This document shows, in pieces, positions 41,602-51,510 of a stretch of DNA of 64,000 bases. Each line of letters begins with the position of its first letter. Within the stretch, counting starts at the first letter, position 1. The position numbers and the translations under genes are program-made. The notes beneath the pieces are model-generated. The model saw only the letters and a program-made list of their open reading frames with translations, had not been told where the DNA came from and made no database searches. The DNA is from Akkermansia sp. (GTDB lineage: Bacteria > Verrucomicrobiota > Verrucomicrobiia > Verrucomicrobiales > Akkermansiaceae). Where the stretch lies: assembly GCA_017521405.1 (NCBI GenBank), contig JAFXCP010000001.1, positions 46,767 to 110,766 of the forward strand. Direction: 5' to 3'.

Positions 41602-41673
41602 TAGGGCTACAGGGACTCGAACCCCGAATAGCGGTGCCAGAAACCGATGTGTTGCCAATTACACCATAGCCCT
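41602..41673 (-). tRNA. tRNA-Gln (CTG)
   Basis: The minus strand folds with acceptor AGGGCTA/TAGCCCT, anticodon loop TTCTGGC giving CTG, and T-arm GGGGTTCGAGTCCC. Pair 27-43 of the anticodon stem is a T-C mismatch. No CCA is encoded. The 41358-41564 stretch next to it has only a weak GGCGGGAA/TTTCCCGCC hairpin. Confidence 0.93.
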
Positions 41674-41760
41674 GTCGTATCGGACGGCGGGAGTATACAT
41701 CTTTTTCCCCGAGGCGTCAAGGATAAATCCTTATTTTTTTGTAAAAAAACATGCAGAACG

Positions 41761-41790
41761 TTGACACTGCCGGGGCGGCTGTGGTAGAAA
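41761..41790 (+). promoter_or_regulatory. Rhodanese promoter
   Basis: TTGACA 41761-41766, 18 bp, TAGAAA 41785-41790. The leader is about 12 nt. Confidence 0.5.
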
Positions 41791-41808
41791 TAGCGTAGGC
41801 ATACACAC

Positions 41809-42291
41809 ATGAAGGATACATACACACAGGTATTCCGCCTTGGGGCGGTGATTGTGGCACTGGCCGTGGTGTTGTATTGGGCGGACCGGTGTTTTTTTGC
41901 CCCGCATCGTCTGCCGCTGTGTGTACAGGCGGAGCTTCCGCCCGGGAGGATGTGTTTGGAAACACTCCATGCCCGCTATAAGAATAAAGTGGTTTGGGTG
42001 GATGCTCGAAGTGCAGCGGATTTTGAGTTGAATCACCTCATGCTGAGTGAGAACCGCATGTTCCCCATTCGCAAAGGCCCGGAGATGCCCCATCTGGTGG
42101 ATGCGGCCATTGGCCGCTTGCTGGAGGCCGGGGAACAGGGAGAATGTATTGTGGTATTCTGCTCCGGGGATTGCACGGCGGCGGAGGACGTGGCGCAGGA
42201 ACTTCGCGATTTGGGAATGCTGGATGCGCCTATTTATACCCTTGAAGGGGGCTGGGATGCCTTGCGGGCAGATGGTTTCCCCACGTATTAA
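41809..42291 (+). CDS. Membrane-anchored rhodanese-like protein
   Basis: This 160-residue protein has one N-terminal transmembrane helix (LGAVIVALAVVLYWA). A rhodanese fold follows, with VVWVDARSAADFELNHL and the active-site loop VVFCSGDCTAAEDVAQEL, catalytic Cys near residue 118, and ending IYTLEGGWDALRADGFP. Such domains move sulfur or act as protein-interaction modules. The membrane anchor places the domain on the periplasmic side, or on the cytoplasmic side if orientation differs. It is convergent with clpB and alone in its transcription unit. Confidence 0.85.
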   Translation: MKDTYTQVFRLGAVIVALAVVLYWADRCFFAPHRLPLCVQAELPPGRMCLETLHARYKNKVVWVDARSAADFELNHLMLSENRMFPIRKGPEMPHLVDAAIGRLLEAGEQGECIVVFCSGDCTAAEDVAQELRDLGMLDAPIYTLEGGWDALRADGFPTY

Positions 42292-42357
42292 GGGGGGCAG
42301 GTGCGGGCATAGAGAAAGGGGATTCCATGCTCCGCACCTGTATGCACATGCCGCTTC

Positions 42358-44937
42358 TTATTCGAAGAGGATGCCGCTGTCTTTTTCCGCCACGCGGATG
42401 GTGCTGCCTTCCGGATAGCGCCCTTGCAGTATGGCACGGCTGAGCGGATCCAGAATGAGACGTTGGATGGCGCGTTTGAGCGGGCGGGCTCCGTATACCG
42501 GGTCATAACCTTGGGAGGCCACAAGTTCTGCAGCTGCCGGGGTTATTTCCAGCTTGAGACCGCGCGGGGCTAAGCGCCGGCGCACACGCTCCAGCTGGAT
42601 ATCCACAATATGTGCCAAATCCGTGCGGCTCAAGCGGTCGAAGATGATGATGTCATCAATGCGGTTGAGGAATTCCGGGCGGAAATGGCCGCGCAGGGCA
42701 TCGAGGGCTCGGCCGTTGCGGGCGGTGGCATCCTCCTCGCTCAGGATGAATTGGCTGCCTATATTGCTGGTCATGATGAGTACCGTGTGGGTAAAATCCA
42801 CGGTACGGCCTTGGCCATCCGTCACGCGGCCATCATCCAGTACTTGCAGCAGCACGTTGAATACATCCGGGTGGGCTTTTTCAATCTCATCGAAGAGAAC
42901 CACGCTGTATGGTCTGCGGCGCACCGCTTCTGTGAGCTGGCCGCCCTCATCGTAGCCCACATAGCCGGGAGGTGCTCCAATGAGTCGGGAAACACTGTGT
43001 TTTTCCATGTATTCCGACATATCGATGCGTACCATGGCAGCCTCATCGTCGAAGAGGAACTCGGCCAAGGCTTTGGCCAGTTCTGTTTTACCCACGCCCG
43101 TGGGGCCGAGGAAGATGAAGGAGCCCAGCGGGCGATGCTCATCCTGCAAGCCTGCGCGGGAACGGCGCACGGCATCCGCCACGGCGCGTACGGCCGCTTC
43201 CTGCCCGATGAGGCGTTTGCCGAGGCGCTCTTCCATATGCAGCAACTTGTCGCGTTCGCTCTCTGCAAGGCGCGTGGCGGGAATGCCGGTCCAGGTGGAA
43301 ACCACCTTGGCAATATCGGCCTCCGTTACTTCTTCTTTGAGGAGACCTTCCCCCTTGCTTTGCAGGTGAGCCAGAGCTTCCCGGGCTTCCCGGGCAGCTG
43401 CTTCTGCGGCGGGGATTTCTCCGTACAAAATGGCGGAGGCACGCCCGAGGTCCCCCCGGCGCTGGGCTTGTTCCGCCTCCGTGCGCAGGGTGTCGATTTT
43501 TTTCTGGGCTTCTCGCGCTTTCACCACAATATCCTTTTCGCTTTGCCAGTGGGCAATCATGGCATCTGCTTTTTCCTTGGTATCGGCCAGGTCCCGGGTA
43601 ATTTTTTCCAGCCTTTGGCGGGAATCGGCATCTGTTTCGCGCGCGAGGGCTTGGCGTTCCATTTCCAGCTGCATGGCTGTGCGGTTCAGCTCATCTATTT
43701 CGGAAGGCATGGAATCCAGTTCGATTTTGAGTCTGGCGGCAGCTTCGTCCACCAAATCCACGGCCTTATCCGGCAGGAAGCGGTCCGCAATGTAGCGCTG
43801 GCTCAGCGTGGCTGCTGCCACCAGCGCACCATCCGTAATATGTACACCGTGGTGTACTTCGTAGCGTTCCTTCAGCCCTCGGAGAATGGCAATGGTATCC
43901 TCTACATCCGGCTCCGCCACGTACACGGGTTGGAAGCGGCGTTCCAATGCAGCGTCCTTCTCGATGTATTTGCGGTATTCATCCAGCGTGGTGGCACCAA
44001 TGGTGCGTAGCTCCCCGCGTGCCAAAGCCGGTTTTAGGAGGTTGGCGGCATCCATGGAGCTATCTCCTCCGGCGCCCGCGCCTACCAGAGTGTGCAGCTC
44101 ATCGATAAAGAGGATGATTTCCCCCTCCGATGCAGTTACCTCTTTGATAAAGGCCTTCAGGCGTTCTTCGAATTCTCCCCGGTATTTTGCTCCGGCCAGC
44201 ATGGAGCCGATGTTTAGGCTTATCAGGCGTTTTCCCTGCATGCTTTCCGGCACATCTCCATTCACCATGCGCCGTGCCAATCCTTCTGCAATGGCCGTTT
44301 TGCCCACACCGGGCTCGCCGATGAGTACGGGATTATTTTTTGTGCGGCGGGAGAGAATTTGCATCACGCGGCGAATCTCTGCATCGCGCCCAATGACGGG
44401 GTCAATCTTTCCCTGCCGGGCTAGAGCCGTCAGGTCCGTGCCGTATTTCTCCAGCGTTTGGTATTTTTCCTCCGGGTCTTGGTCAGTAATGCGCTGGTTG
44501 CCACGTACTGCTTTCAGGGCTTCCAAATAGGCCTTCTTCGTTAGCCCGCAGCTTTCCAGCAGCTCGCTCAGGGAGGCATCCGCCTCGAAAAGCCCGAGCA
44601 CAAAATGTTCCACACTCAGGTAATCATCCTTCATCTGCTGCCGCTGTGCCTCCGCTGCATTCAGAGCTCGATCCAGCTCCGGCCCCACGCCGGGACTCTG
44701 CACAACTCCGCCGCGCTGGCGAGGTTGCCGAGCCAAGAGCTGCTCCAGTTTTTGCTCCAGTTGCCGCGTGTCCACTCCGGCGCGGGTCAGAATGGACGCA
44801 AGGACACCCCCCTCCTGCCGGCATAGCGCCAGCAACAGCTCTGCAGGATGTATCTGCGCCCGCCCGGCGGCTTGGGCAGCTTTTTGGGCGGCTTGCAGCC
44901 CTTCCATGAATTTTGTAGTAAGATTATTATTCATCAT
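42358..44937 (-). CDS. clpB: ATP-dependent disaggregase ClpB
   Basis: This 859-residue AAA+ protein has the Clp N-domain, first ATPase ([14 protein letters not shown], then [12 protein letters not shown]), the long coiled-coil middle domain typical of ClpB ([19 protein letters not shown]...), and a second ATPase ([36 protein letters not shown]). It ends with [22 protein letters not shown]. With DnaK it resolves protein aggregates in the cytoplasm. Two adjacent ATG codons (44937, 44934) are possible starts. No CIRCE element or sigma32-type promoter is visible upstream. Confidence 0.96.
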   Translation of the reverse strand: MMNNNLTTKFMEGLQAAQKAAQAAGRAQIHPAELLLALCRQEGGVLASILTRAGVDTRQLEQKLEQLLARQPRQRGGVVQSPGVGPELDRALNAAEAQRQQMKDDYLSVEHFVLGLFEADASLSELLESCGLTKKAYLEALKAVRGNQRITDQDPEEKYQTLEKYGTDLTALARQGKIDPVIGRDAEIRRVMQILSRRTKNNPVLIGEPGVGKTAIAEGLARRMVNGDVPESMQGKRLISLNIGSMLAGAKYRGEFEERLKAFIKEVTASEGEIILFIDELHTLVGAGAGGDSSMDAANLLKPALARGELRTIGATTLDEYRKYIEKDAALERRFQPVYVAEPDVEDTIAILRGLKERYEVHHGVHITDGALVAAATLSQRYIADRFLPDKAVDLVDEAAARLKIELDSMPSEIDELNRTAMQLEMERQALARETDADSRQRLEKITRDLADTKEKADAMIAHWQSEKDIVVKAREAQKKIDTLRTEAEQAQRRGDLGRASAILYGEIPAAEAAAREAREALAHLQSKGEGLLKEEVTEADIAKVVSTWTGIPATRLAESERDKLLHMEERLGKRLIGQEAAVRAVADAVRRSRAGLQDEHRPLGSFIFLGPTGVGKTELAKALAEFLFDDEAAMVRIDMSEYMEKHSVSRLIGAPPGYVGYDEGGQLTEAVRRRPYSVVLFDEIEKAHPDVFNVLLQVLDDGRVTDGQGRTVDFTHTVLIMTSNIGSQFILSEEDATARNGRALDALRGHFRPEFLNRIDDIIIFDRLSRTDLAHIVDIQLERVRRRLAPRGLKLEITPAAAELVASQGYDPVYGARPLKRAIQRLILDPLSRAILQGRYPEGSTIRVAEKDSGILFE

Positions 44938-45038
44938 GCCGTTTGGATGCCTCTCCCTCCCCCCTATGTTCAAAATATTATGCGAAGTCAGAAAGAAATT
45001 CACTTTCCCCCGTCCGGGGATGGCGGGGGAAGGGGAGT

Positions 45039-45545
45039 TCAGGCTTTGAGCGCGGAGGAGATTTCGCAGATATAGAGGTAGTGGAGGGGATTATCCTCGG
45101 CATACCAAGCGGGGGAAACCTCGCTCCAGTTCAGGAAATCGGCTTCTTGGAGGGTGGTGCGGAACATCTTGCGGCATTCGAGTACCAGCTCCGCATCTTG
45201 GAAGGAGGGGAGCCCACCCGGTGTGGTGAGGGGGCGCAGGGCGGTGTGCGCCATTTTATCCACATCGCGGCCGGAGTTGCGCCCGCAGAAGATGAGGTCC
45301 TGGCGGTACTGCTCCGGCATGAAGCTGAGGGTGAAGGCGGCTTGCTCCTCGATAAAGCGGCAGGTGTGGCGGTTGGGGCGCACAAAGACGAAAGCCACCG
45401 GGCGGTTCCAAAGGAAGCCCAGGCCACCCCAACTGGCAGTCATGCAGTTAAAGTTTTCCGGCGTGCCGGCGGTAATGAGCATCCACTGCTTGCCGATGAG
45501 TGCAGCAGGGGAGATTTTGAGTTCGTTCAGGTCGATAGGGGTCAT
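45039..45545 (-). CDS. Flavin reductase-like FMN-binding protein
   Basis: This 168-residue protein has the split-barrel flavin reductase pattern. It starts MTPIDLNELKISPAALIGKQWMLIT, then NCMTASWGGLGFLWNRPVAFVFVRPNRHTCRFIEEQAAFTLSF, a typical FMN-phosphate and dimer region, and ends YLYICEISSAL. Anaerobes often have such small proteins as FMN-dependent reductases of unknown partner. It follows the GH16 gene after 20 nt and may be the last gene of a guaB-GH16 transcription unit; that grouping has no evident functional logic. The start at 45545 is the first codon with homology. Confidence 0.82.
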   Translation of the reverse strand: MTPIDLNELKISPAALIGKQWMLITAGTPENFNCMTASWGGLGFLWNRPVAFVFVRPNRHTCRFIEEQAAFTLSFMPEQYRQDLIFCGRNSGRDVDKMAHTALRPLTTPGGLPSFQDAELVLECRKMFRTTLQEADFLNWSEVSPAWYAEDNPLHYLYICEISSALKA

Positions 45546-45565
45546 CACAGAAAAAGGGGGGGGAT

Positions 45566-46435
45566 CTAGGTGGGATTTTTGGTGTAATAGCGAACGTAGT
45601 CGATTTCGAAGCGGACGGGATAATCCTTGGGGTCCGGTTGTTCCGGCCAAGTGCCGGGGCCGCCGATGGCGGTATTCATGATGAGGTAACAGGGGGTACG
45701 CAGAGGATTATCCCCATTGGGGTAATCCGCATCGGCAATGTTCACACGCCCCACCTCCTTATCATCAATCAGCACGCGCATGGTGGTATCATCCCATTCC
45801 AGAATGTAAACATGGAAATTCTTAGAATAGTCGGGCATGTGCGTACGGCATACCACTTTTTGTTCTGTTTGGGTGCCGTTTTTTCCCCAGCGGAAGATGG
45901 TGTAGCAGGTATCTGCCTCTTGGGAGATGTTTTCCAGAATATCAATTTCTCCGTTTGCCGGCCAGCCGTAGGAGTTGGTGTGCATCGTCCAGAGGGCTGG
46001 CCATGCTCCTTTGGCGTACGGAATTCGGGCTCGGATTTCCAGACGCCCGGGTGCGGTGAATTCTTTGATGCCGCGGGTGGTGACGGAGCCGCTGGAGTAC
46101 GGCTGGGTTTTGATTTGCTCCATCCACTTATCGGAGCCTGCCACATAGGTGCTGTTGCGTGTTTTTTTATAGCTGGAGGTAAGGATGAGTTTGCCTCCGC
46201 TCAAGCGCACGGCGGATTTGGTATAGGCCTGGGAGGCTCCCCTATTGCGAATAACCCCTAGCTCATAAGCCCATTTTTTGGTGTTGAGCTTGCGGCCGTT
46301 AAATTCATCTCCCCATGCGTAATGCCAGCCTCCGGGGAGAGTGCTTGGCGGAGCTTCCGGGGCAGAAAGGGCTGCACCCGCCCCCAAGAGGGCGAGTGCA
46401 GTGCAAATCAGTTTCGGGAATGTATGTTTCCGCAT
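45566..46435 (-). CDS. Glycoside hydrolase family 16 (secreted beta-glucanase/galactanase type)
   Basis: This 289-residue protein has a signal peptide (LICTALALLGAGAALSAP) and a GH16 beta-jellyroll. The catalytic motif GEIDILE contains nucleophile Glu and acid/base Glu (ExDxxE). WPALWTMHTNSYGWPANG upstream and a C-terminal RFEIDYVRYY are typical. The family retains configuration while cutting beta-1,3 or beta-1,4 bonds in glucans, galactans or, in Akkermansia, O-glycans of mucin; which of these is not visible. It lies 9 nt after guaB, so it is co-transcribed. Confidence 0.93.
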   Translation of the reverse strand: MRKHTFPKLICTALALLGAGAALSAPEAPPSTLPGGWHYAWGDEFNGRKLNTKKWAYELGVIRNRGASQAYTKSAVRLSGGKLILTSSYKKTRNSTYVAGSDKWMEQIKTQPYSSGSVTTRGIKEFTAPGRLEIRARIPYAKGAWPALWTMHTNSYGWPANGEIDILENISQEADTCYTIFRWGKNGTQTEQKVVCRTHMPDYSKNFHVYILEWDDTTMRVLIDDKEVGRVNIADADYPNGDNPLRTPCYLIMNTAIGGPGTWPEQPDPKDYPVRFEIDYVRYYTKNPT

Positions 46436-46444
46436 AGTCGGAAA

Positions 46445-47899
46445 TTAGCGGGAGTAGTTCCCGGGGTCCTGCGTAATGGTTACATCGTGCGGGTGGCTTT
46501 CCTGCAAACCGCCGGAGGTAATGCGGACAAAACGTGCATGCTCGCGCAGCTCGTTCAGACTCTTGGCCCCCAAGTAACCCATGCCGGAGCGCAGACCGCC
46601 CACCAGCTGGAAGATAACATCCGCCAGCATTCCTTTGTACGGTACGCGAGCTTCCACGCCCTCCGCCACCAGCTTGCCGCTGGCATTCTGGCCGTAGCGG
46701 TCGCCGGAGCCGGCGCGCATGGCCCCAAGAGAGCCCATGCCGCGGTAGGTCTTGAAGTTGCGACCTTGGTAGTGAACCACGGCGCCGGGGCTTTCCTCGC
46801 AACCGGCCAGCATGCCACCCAGCATGATGAGGTCCGCTCCGCCGGCCAGCGCCTTCACGGCATCGCCGGAGTAGCGGATGCCGCCATCGGCAATAACGGT
46901 AACGCCTGCCGGGCGGGCAATTTCCGCCACTTCCTGAATGGCGGTGAACTGGGGCATACCCACGCCGGAGATGATACGTGTGGTGCAGATGGAACCCGGC
47001 CCCACACCCACCTTGATGGCACTGGCCCCTGCGGAGATGAGGTCGCGTGCACCATCCTTAGTCACAACATTGCCGGCTACCACGGGCTTACCAAGCTCGC
47101 GGAGTTTTTCGATAACGTAAAGTACTCGGCTGGTGTGCCCGGTGGCGGCATCGATGAAGAGGGCATCTGCCCCGGCATCGATAACGGCGCGGGCGCGATC
47201 CAGAAATTCCGGACCCGGTCCCACGGCGGCACCGCAGCGCAGACGCCCGAATTCGTCCTTGGTGGATTCTTGGAAGGCTTCGCGCTTGCGGATATCCGTA
47301 TCGGTAATCAGACCGGCCAGACAGCCGTTCTCATCCACAAGCGGGAGTTTTTCAATACGGTTGCGGTAGAGGATTTTCCGCGCCTCGTCCTGCGTAGTGT
47401 TGGGGGAGCCGGTAATGAGGCGGGCGCTGGGAGTCATCACATCTGCCACGGTGAGGGTATCCAGATTGTGTCCATCGGATACGCGCATATCGCGCCCGGT
47501 GATGATGCCTTCGAGTTTATTTTCCGCATCCACCACGGGGAGCCCGGAGAATCCATGCTCCAGCATAATGCTCTTCACCTGGCTAAGGCGCATATCGCGG
47601 TTCACGGTGAGTGGCTTGGTAATCACGGCGTTTTCGAAGCGTTTCACCTTAGCCACCATGGCGGCTTGATCATCAATGCGGTTGTTGCGGTGGATAACAC
47701 CAAGACCACCCTCTCGGGCCATGGCAATAGCCATGTCAACTTCCGTTACCGTGTCCATGGGCGCGGAAAGAATGGGAAGGCGCAGCGGGAATCCGGCGCA
47801 GAGCTGGGAAGAGGGGTCTGCCTCGCCGGGAAGAATCGTGCTCAGGCAAGGAAGCAGTAGCACGTCGTCAAATGTAAGTCCAAGCTGAATTTCTGCCAT
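46445..47899 (-). CDS. guaB: IMP dehydrogenase
   Basis: This 484-residue protein is normal length. It starts [21 protein letters not shown] and has two CBS domains at about 95-205 ([35 protein letters not shown]). The active-site Cys is in [16 protein letters not shown], and [29 protein letters not shown] with [24 protein letters not shown] completes the barrel. It oxidises IMP to XMP with NAD, the first step to GMP. It is separated from the pur operon by 8 kb. A leaderless-type promoter lies directly before it. Confidence 0.97.
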   Translation of the reverse strand: MAEIQLGLTFDDVLLLPCLSTILPGEADPSSQLCAGFPLRLPILSAPMDTVTEVDMAIAMAREGGLGVIHRNNRIDDQAAMVAKVKRFENAVITKPLTVNRDMRLSQVKSIMLEHGFSGLPVVDAENKLEGIITGRDMRVSDGHNLDTLTVADVMTPSARLITGSPNTTQDEARKILYRNRIEKLPLVDENGCLAGLITDTDIRKREAFQESTKDEFGRLRCGAAVGPGPEFLDRARAVIDAGADALFIDAATGHTSRVLYVIEKLRELGKPVVAGNVVTKDGARDLISAGASAIKVGVGPGSICTTRIISGVGMPQFTAIQEVAEIARPAGVTVIADGGIRYSGDAVKALAGGADLIMLGGMLAGCEESPGAVVHYQGRNFKTYRGMGSLGAMRAGSGDRYGQNASGKLVAEGVEARVPYKGMLADVIFQLVGGLRSGMGYLGAKSLNELREHARFVRITSGGLQESHPHDVTITQDPGNYSR

Positions 47900-47904
47900 A
47901 GCGG

Positions 47905-47933
47905 AGACTACAATACTCCGCCCCTATTTGCAA
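47905..47933 (-). promoter_or_regulatory. guaB promoter, leaderless type
   Basis: On the minus strand TTGCAA (47928-47933), 17 bp, TAGTCT (47905-47910), then 5 nt to the ATG at 47899. Confidence 0.55.
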
Positions 47934-47976
47934 GCCTAATTTAACGGACAGGGTGATTTTTTGGCAGGAGGTGGGC

Positions 47977-49146
47977 TCAGCGTCTGCGGCGGCGCGAGGA
48001 GCGCTCGCGAACTTCTTTGCGGCGGGCGCTGTTGCGGCTGCTTTTTTTGCGGCGGGTGGGGGGAGCATCGGCCTTTTTCTTTTGTGCGGCTTTTACCTCC
48101 TTGGGCGTGGCCACGGGGGGCGGTGCTTTGGGAATGGCTTGCAGGATTGCCTCCGGATTCATCCTGGCGGCAAAAGCAGTAATGCCATCTGCAAGAGCCA
48201 TGCTTAGCGTGCTATGGTAATCATCGGTGGCGAGTTTTGCGCTTTCCTCCTCGTGGGTGGCATAGCCCAGCTCCACAAGGGCTGCCGGGCATTGGATGGA
48301 GCTAAGAATACTGTAATGAGCGTGGTGGCAACCGCCATCCTTAGCTTTGCTGTGGCGGAGCAGGGAGGCTTGCAGTGCCGTGGCAAGGGCGGTACTGGCG
48401 GCATCGCATTTGTTTCCCGGGCGGGTGGGTGTAAGGGTGTAGGTCTCGATGCCGCTGGTATCACTGCGCCCGGTGTTGAGGTGCAGGGAGAGGAAGAGAG
48501 CATCCGATTCCTTATTGGCGATATCTACACGCTGCTGGGCAGATAGGTATTGATTTTGCTCCCGGGTAAGCAGCACATGCAGCCCGCGTTTGCGGAGTTC
48601 TGTGGCTAGTTTACGAGCGATGATAAGGGTGGTATCCGCTTCGCGTACCTTGGGGGTAATGATGCCGGAATCGTGCCCGCCGTGCCCGGCATCCAGTACA
48701 ACGGTGCGGATGAGCTTGCGCCCGGAAATGTAGGTGGGGCGCAGGATGGGTTCGATAATGCTGGTAACATCCAGCCGGGAGATGAGTAAATCCCCATTGG
48801 GGGCTTCCTTTAAGGGGTGCGAAAGCTCCCACCGCAGACCGCAGATGCGAAGCTCTCGCTCCCCGGGACCAAAAATCAGCTCCGTTTCAGCATTGCCCAC
48901 AGCGGCGCGGGCTGCTTGCTCCCCGCCATCGCGGCGAGGCAGCGGCAGTAGCTTATAAAAGCTGCGTACATCCTCCAAAGGCAGGTAATTCACTCCATCC
49001 ACCATGGTGTTGTGCCATACGGAGGCAGGAGTGGGCGGGGCGGATGCCGCCGTTTGTGCCGGTCGGTCGGAAGGAGCCTCCGGGGAGGAAAAGCATGGGG
49101 CGAATATAAGCCCCGGCAGGCAGCACAGAAGAAGGGCGGCTTTCAT
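47977..49146 (-). CDS. N-acetylmuramoyl-L-alanine amidase (second of tandem pair) with basic tail
   Basis: This 389-residue protein has a signal peptide (ALLLCCLPGLIFAPCFS) and an Amidase_3 domain from about 175. The zinc ligand motif is VVLDAGHGGHDSG, then LFLSLHLNTG and catalytic Glu in PAALVELGYA. A final 50-residue tail is strongly Lys/Arg-rich (TRRKKSSRNSARRKEVRERS, then RRRRR), possibly for binding anionic wall or DNA. It cleaves the amide between MurNAc and L-Ala in peptidoglycan. The start at 49146 overlaps the stop of the upstream amidase by 4 nt (ATGA). No SPOR or LysM domain is visible. Confidence 0.88.
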   Translation of the reverse strand: MKAALLLCCLPGLIFAPCFSSPEAPSDRPAQTAASAPPTPASVWHNTMVDGVNYLPLEDVRSFYKLLPLPRRDGGEQAARAAVGNAETELIFGPGERELRICGLRWELSHPLKEAPNGDLLISRLDVTSIIEPILRPTYISGRKLIRTVVLDAGHGGHDSGIITPKVREADTTLIIARKLATELRKRGLHVLLTREQNQYLSAQQRVDIANKESDALFLSLHLNTGRSDTSGIETYTLTPTRPGNKCDAASTALATALQASLLRHSKAKDGGCHHAHYSILSSIQCPAALVELGYATHEEESAKLATDDYHSTLSMALADGITAFAARMNPEAILQAIPKAPPPVATPKEVKAAQKKKADAPPTRRKKSSRNSARRKEVRERSSRRRRR

Positions 49147-50216
49147 TTCGTATTGCTGCGGTTGAGGATGCTGCCCAGCCGGGAGCCGGACACGCTGGTG
49201 CGTACTTTCCCGGGGGTTGCCATTTTGCTGGCTTTTGCAGGGAGGGGCTGGCACACGGTGGCATGGTAGGAAACAATGCCTTCGCAAATGCTCTCCGCCA
49301 GTTTATTTTGGTAGTGGGGGGAGGAGATGAGCCGCCCTTCTTGCGGGTTGGACACAAAACCCCCTTCGAAGAGGATGGCGGGGCGGCGGATGGTGCAGAG
49401 TACAGAGAAGCGGGCACGCTGGATGCCCCGGTCCGTAGCCTTTGTGCTGAGGATGGCCCGGCTGTGGACAGCTGTGGCAAGGGCAATGTTTTCGCTGTCC
49501 TGGTTATTCCCGGCTAAATCCTCGTGGCGGCGTGTGCGGGCAAAGGGGGAAGTGGTGCCGTGTGGTGCCAGAGTGAAGGTTTCGATGCCGTCTGCCGCCC
49601 GGCGCCCGGAATTGTGGTGAATGCTCACAAAGATTGAATCCGGGCAGCGGTTGGCAATGTCCACCCGCTGTTGCAGGGTGAGAAAGTAGTCCGAATCACG
49701 AGTCATGACGACACGGAACCCTTTTTTTTGCAGGAGCCGGCGCAATTTAAGCGCCACGGCTAAGTTGCAATCCTTCTCGCGGGCATAAGCGGAAACAGCC
49801 CCGGCATCGTGACCTCCGTGACCGGGGTCAATCACGATGGTTCGCAGCTTATTATTCGGATTATAGCGCGGGCGTAATACCGGATCCACCAGCTTGAGCA
49901 TATCCACCGCAGAAATCATAAGCTCCCCGCCCAGCATACGCACCGGGTAGGAAAGTACATAGCGAAAGTTGTTCACATAGAAATCCTGCCTACCGGGGCG
50001 TATGGAGATGGTGCGTTTGCCCGCTCCGTACGAAAGGCAGCCATCCTTCCCCTCCCGGGGCGTGAAACGGTAAAATTTCCACACATCATCCAGCCGTACA
50101 TAGTCTACCCCCTCAATGCTGGAGGTGCGCCACTTTTCCTGCGCCTCTGCGGGCTGTACCATGCACAGCAGCATGGCCAGCAGCAAAAGCAGAATATGGC
50201 AGAAACGGGAAATCAT
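49143..50216 (-). CDS. N-acetylmuramoyl-L-alanine amidase (first of tandem pair)
   Basis: This 357-residue protein has a signal peptide (ILLLLLAMLLCMVQPAEA). A short beta-rich N-domain of AMIN/copper-amine-like character (VDYVRLDDVWKFYRFTPREGK) is shared with its partner, then an Amidase_3 catalytic domain from about 125. Zinc and catalytic residues lie in IVIDPGHGGHDAG, IFVSIHHNSG and PAILFEGGFVSN. It hydrolyses the MurNAc-L-Ala bond during daughter-cell separation or wall turnover, in the periplasm. Paralogous, overlapping genes suggest a duplication with divergence. Confidence 0.9.
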   Translation of the reverse strand: MISRFCHILLLLLAMLLCMVQPAEAQEKWRTSSIEGVDYVRLDDVWKFYRFTPREGKDGCLSYGAGKRTISIRPGRQDFYVNNFRYVLSYPVRMLGGELMISAVDMLKLVDPVLRPRYNPNNKLRTIVIDPGHGGHDAGAVSAYAREKDCNLAVALKLRRLLQKKGFRVVMTRDSDYFLTLQQRVDIANRCPDSIFVSIHHNSGRRAADGIETFTLAPHGTTSPFARTRRHEDLAGNNQDSENIALATAVHSRAILSTKATDRGIQRARFSVLCTIRRPAILFEGGFVSNPQEGRLISSPHYQNKLAESICEGIVSYHATVCQPLPAKASKMATPGKVRTSVSGSRLGSILNRSNTK

Positions 50217-50237
50217 GATTGCACAGCGCGCTTCGCA

Positions 50238-50267
50238 AGTCTAGCATGTTTCTCCCTGCGCTCTCAA
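50238..50267 (-). promoter_or_regulatory. Amidase operon promoter
   Basis: On the minus strand TTGAGA (50262-50267), 18 bp, TAGACT (50238-50243). Confidence 0.55.
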
Positions 50268-50314
50268 GTCCAAATTACTGCATGGAAGTTTTTTTGCCAC
50301 GCCGTAGAATCGCC

Positions 50315-50343
50315 TTGTCACGGCGGGGGGAATCTGCTAGCAT
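50315..50343 (+). promoter_or_regulatory. mnmA promoter, near-leaderless
   Basis: TTGTCA 50315-50320, 17 bp, TAGCAT 50338-50343, then 9 nt to ATG 50353. Confidence 0.6.
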
Positions 50344-50352
50344 TCCACGCAT

Positions 50353-51444
50353 ATGGCACGCATTCTGGTAGCACTGAGCGGCGGTGTGGATAGCGCCGCT
50401 GCCGCCGCACTTCTGGTGGAACAGGGGCATGAGGTGGTGGCTGCCTATATGAAAAACTGGGTGAACGAGGAAAACATCCCCGGGGATTGCCCGTGGGAGC
50501 GCGATATTGAGGATGCTCTGGGCGTGTGCCGCTGTTTGGGAATCGAGCTTCGGGTGGTGGATTTGGTGGAGCAGTACCGCCGGCGTGTGGTGAATTATCT
50601 TATAGAGGGATACCGCCAAGGTTCCACGCCCAATCCGGATGTGCTTTGCAACCGCGAGATGAAGTTCGGTGTGCTGCTGGATTATGCGCTGGAACAGGGA
50701 TTCTCCTCCGTGGCTACGGGGCATTATGCCCGCCGTTCGGACGTGCCGGGGGAAGGAAGCTATATTCTTCGTGGCGCAGATGTGAACAAGGACCAATCCT
50801 ATTTCCTGGCACTTATGCGGCCGGAGCAGGTGGCGCATGCCGTGTTCCCCGTGGGGCGGATGACCAAGCCGGAAGTACGCAGTCTTGCTCGTCGTTTCTC
50901 TCTTCCCAATGCGGAGAAAAAGGACTCCCAAGGAATTTGCTTTATCGGACAAGTGAAGATGAGCGATTTTCTCCGCCATTACCTGCCGGATAATCCCGGT
51001 GATATCGTCGATTTGCAAGGGCGTGTGTTGGGCCGCCACGATGGCTTGCACCTCTTCACCATGGGGCAGCGCAAAGGGCACCACGTGGCTTCTCCCCGGG
51101 AGGGTGTGGCCTATGTAGTAGTAGGAAAGGATTTGGCAAGAAATCGCCTGATTCTCGGTTACGAAGGGCAGGAAACCCCCGGGTTGTATGCCCGCAGTGC
51201 TGTGGTGGGAGGAATTACGAATACTCTTCTGCCCCTTCCGGAACGGGTGATGGCACAGCCGCGTTACCGAGCCCCCGCCGTGCATGCGGACTGTGAGCCA
51301 TTGGAAGCAGGCCGTGTACGCCTGCATTTCGATGAGCCGGTGCGGGCGCTGGCACTTGGGCAGGTGTGCGCCTTCTATGCACCGGATGCCCTGCGGGGCG
51401 AGCGCCTGCTGGGCGGCGGCTTTTTCGAGGAGATTATTTCCTGA
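50353..51444 (+). CDS. mnmA: tRNA-specific 2-thiouridylase
   Basis: This 363-residue protein starts with the PP-loop ILVALSGGVDSAAAAALL. The catalytic Cys pair is in STPNPDVLCNREMKFG and SQGICFIGQVKMSDFL, with NKDQSYFLA between. It activates tRNA with ATP and thiolates the wobble U34 of Lys, Glu and Gln tRNAs. MnmE, which modifies position 5 of the same base, is at 31038. nnr follows after 66 nt, in the same direction. No Shine-Dalgarno is present. Confidence 0.96.
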   Translation: MARILVALSGGVDSAAAAALLVEQGHEVVAAYMKNWVNEENIPGDCPWERDIEDALGVCRCLGIELRVVDLVEQYRRRVVNYLIEGYRQGSTPNPDVLCNREMKFGVLLDYALEQGFSSVATGHYARRSDVPGEGSYILRGADVNKDQSYFLALMRPEQVAHAVFPVGRMTKPEVRSLARRFSLPNAEKKDSQGICFIGQVKMSDFLRHYLPDNPGDIVDLQGRVLGRHDGLHLFTMGQRKGHHVASPREGVAYVVVGKDLARNRLILGYEGQETPGLYARSAVVGGITNTLLPLPERVMAQPRYRAPAVHADCEPLEAGRVRLHFDEPVRALALGQVCAFYAPDALRGERLLGGGFFEEIIS

Positions 51445-51510
51445 ATGCCCCGGTGGCAGGAAAGGCGTTTTGGAGTTGCAATCCTCCCCCGGGCGCGGTA
51501 CCATGTACGC

